Part shown: piece after piece, positions 5,307-5,435 of the stretch
Position numbering within the stretch: position 1 is the first letter of the stretch
Layout: every line of letters starts with the position of its first letter
Source: Chloroflexota bacterium
GTDB taxonomy: Bacteria > Chloroflexota > Limnocylindria > Limnocylindrales > CSP1-4
DNA: 5,435 nt
Reading direction: 5' to 3'
NCBI GenBank assembly: GCA_016200745.1
Contig: JACQEF010000297.1
Span: 1 to 5,435, forward strand
Program-made: the position numbers and the translations under genes
Notes under the pieces: model-generated
Seen by the model: only the letters and a program-made list of their open reading frames with translations
Database searches by the model: none
Told to the model about the DNA's origin: nothing

Positions 5307-5435
5307 TCAAGCGGCGGCAGCCAGGCTGGTCGACCTGGCTGTCTCGTCGGCTCGGAGGCGCCGGAAGACCTCGTCGCTGATCCGACGACGCAGCGTCCGA
5401 AGGGCCTCGGTCCTGGTGTTGCCGGCGGCCATCCG
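5307..5435 (-). CDS. C-terminal end of an IS110-family transposase (5' part off the window)
   Basis: Forty-two codons and a TGA (5309-5307) of a gene that enters from the right edge. The visible stretch includes MAAGNTRTEALRTLRRRISD followed by EVFRRLRADE. This Gly-x-Thr-x-x-Glu-Ala-x-Arg-x-Leu-(Arg/Lys)-Arg pattern with a basic amphipathic helix is what I recognise from the extreme C-terminus of IS110-type (DEDD plus Tnp_20 serine) transposases. The catalytic parts are outside the window, so intactness cannot be judged. IS110 elements lack long terminal inverted repeats, so the element's end cannot be placed by eye; it may fall in or just before the start of the PPOX gene 14 bp downstream. 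The alternative is an unrelated small basic protein tail. Confidence 0.6.
   Translation of the reverse strand, partial: RMAAGNTRTEALRTLRRRISDEVFRRLRADETARSTSLAAAA
5318..5341. repeat. Short inverted repeat in the transposase 3' end
   Basis: The plus strand holds CAGCCAGG and CCTGGCTG, perfect 8-bp complements separated by 8 bases (CTGGTCGA). It is inside the last codons of the transposase-like gene, 9 bp before its stop. No T-run follows on either strand, so it is not a standard terminator. It might be a subterminal element of the insertion sequence, or chance in GC-rich coding DNA. Confidence 0.35.

Noticed and set aside
5305..5310. TTGACA on the minus strand as an outward -35 box of the insertion sequence
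   Set aside because: The hexamer is perfect, but the sequence 17 bp downstream (CACCGG) is not a -10 box, and the site overlaps a stop codon, so chance is the simpler reading.

Overview
The window is GC-rich (roughly 70% by eye) and densely packed bacterial chromosome. Every supported gene lies on the minus strand, so genes are read from the right end to the left end. The core is a coenzyme F420 biosynthesis cluster in the order cofD, cofC, cofE. It is flanked by two genes of families that commonly use F420H2: a PPOX-fold split-barrel protein upstream and a luciferase-like monooxygenase (LLM) of the Rv1855c type downstream. F420 use with this base composition points to Actinomycetota or Chloroflexota. 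CofE here is a stand-alone enzyme of about 257 residues, not the two-domain FbiB typical of mycobacteria and relatives, and the order is cofD-cofC-cofE. I therefore lean towards Chloroflexota (Thermomicrobia- or Limnocylindria-like), but this is inference.

Layout in the direction of transcription: (a) 5435-5307, the last 42 codons of a gene entering from the right, best matched to the C-terminus of an IS110-family transposase; (b) 5292-4840, a PPOX-class putative F420-dependent oxidoreductase with a strong Shine-Dalgarno sequence; (c) a 52-bp gap; (d) 4787-3846 cofD, 3849-3217 cofC and 3227-2454 cofE, joined by 4-bp and 11-bp overlaps; (e) 2444-1548, the LLM oxidoreductase, 9 bp after cofE; (f) a 43-bp gap with a near-perfect ATACCC/GGGTAT-type palindrome and a -10-like hexamer; (g) 1504-422 trxB, a thioredoxin reductase with an unusual N-terminal extension; (h) from 425 to the left edge, the start of a SAM-dependent methyltransferase whose GTG start overlaps the trxB stop codon.

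CofC activates a three-carbon phospho-acid (2-phospholactate, phosphoenolpyruvate or 3-phosphoglycerate, depending on lineage) with GTP. CofD transfers it to the deazaflavin FO. CofE adds the glutamate tail. The finished cofactor could serve the two flanking oxidoreductases. FO synthase (fbiC or cofG/cofH) and a dehydro-F420 reductase are not in this window. The trxB-methyltransferase pair looks like a second transcription unit with its own promoter, possibly controlled by a CsoR/CstR-type repressor that senses copper or persulfide. That is the least ordinary signal in an otherwise readable redox and cofactor region. I found no RNA genes, CRISPR arrays or convincing terminators, and no gene-free stretch longer than 300 bases.
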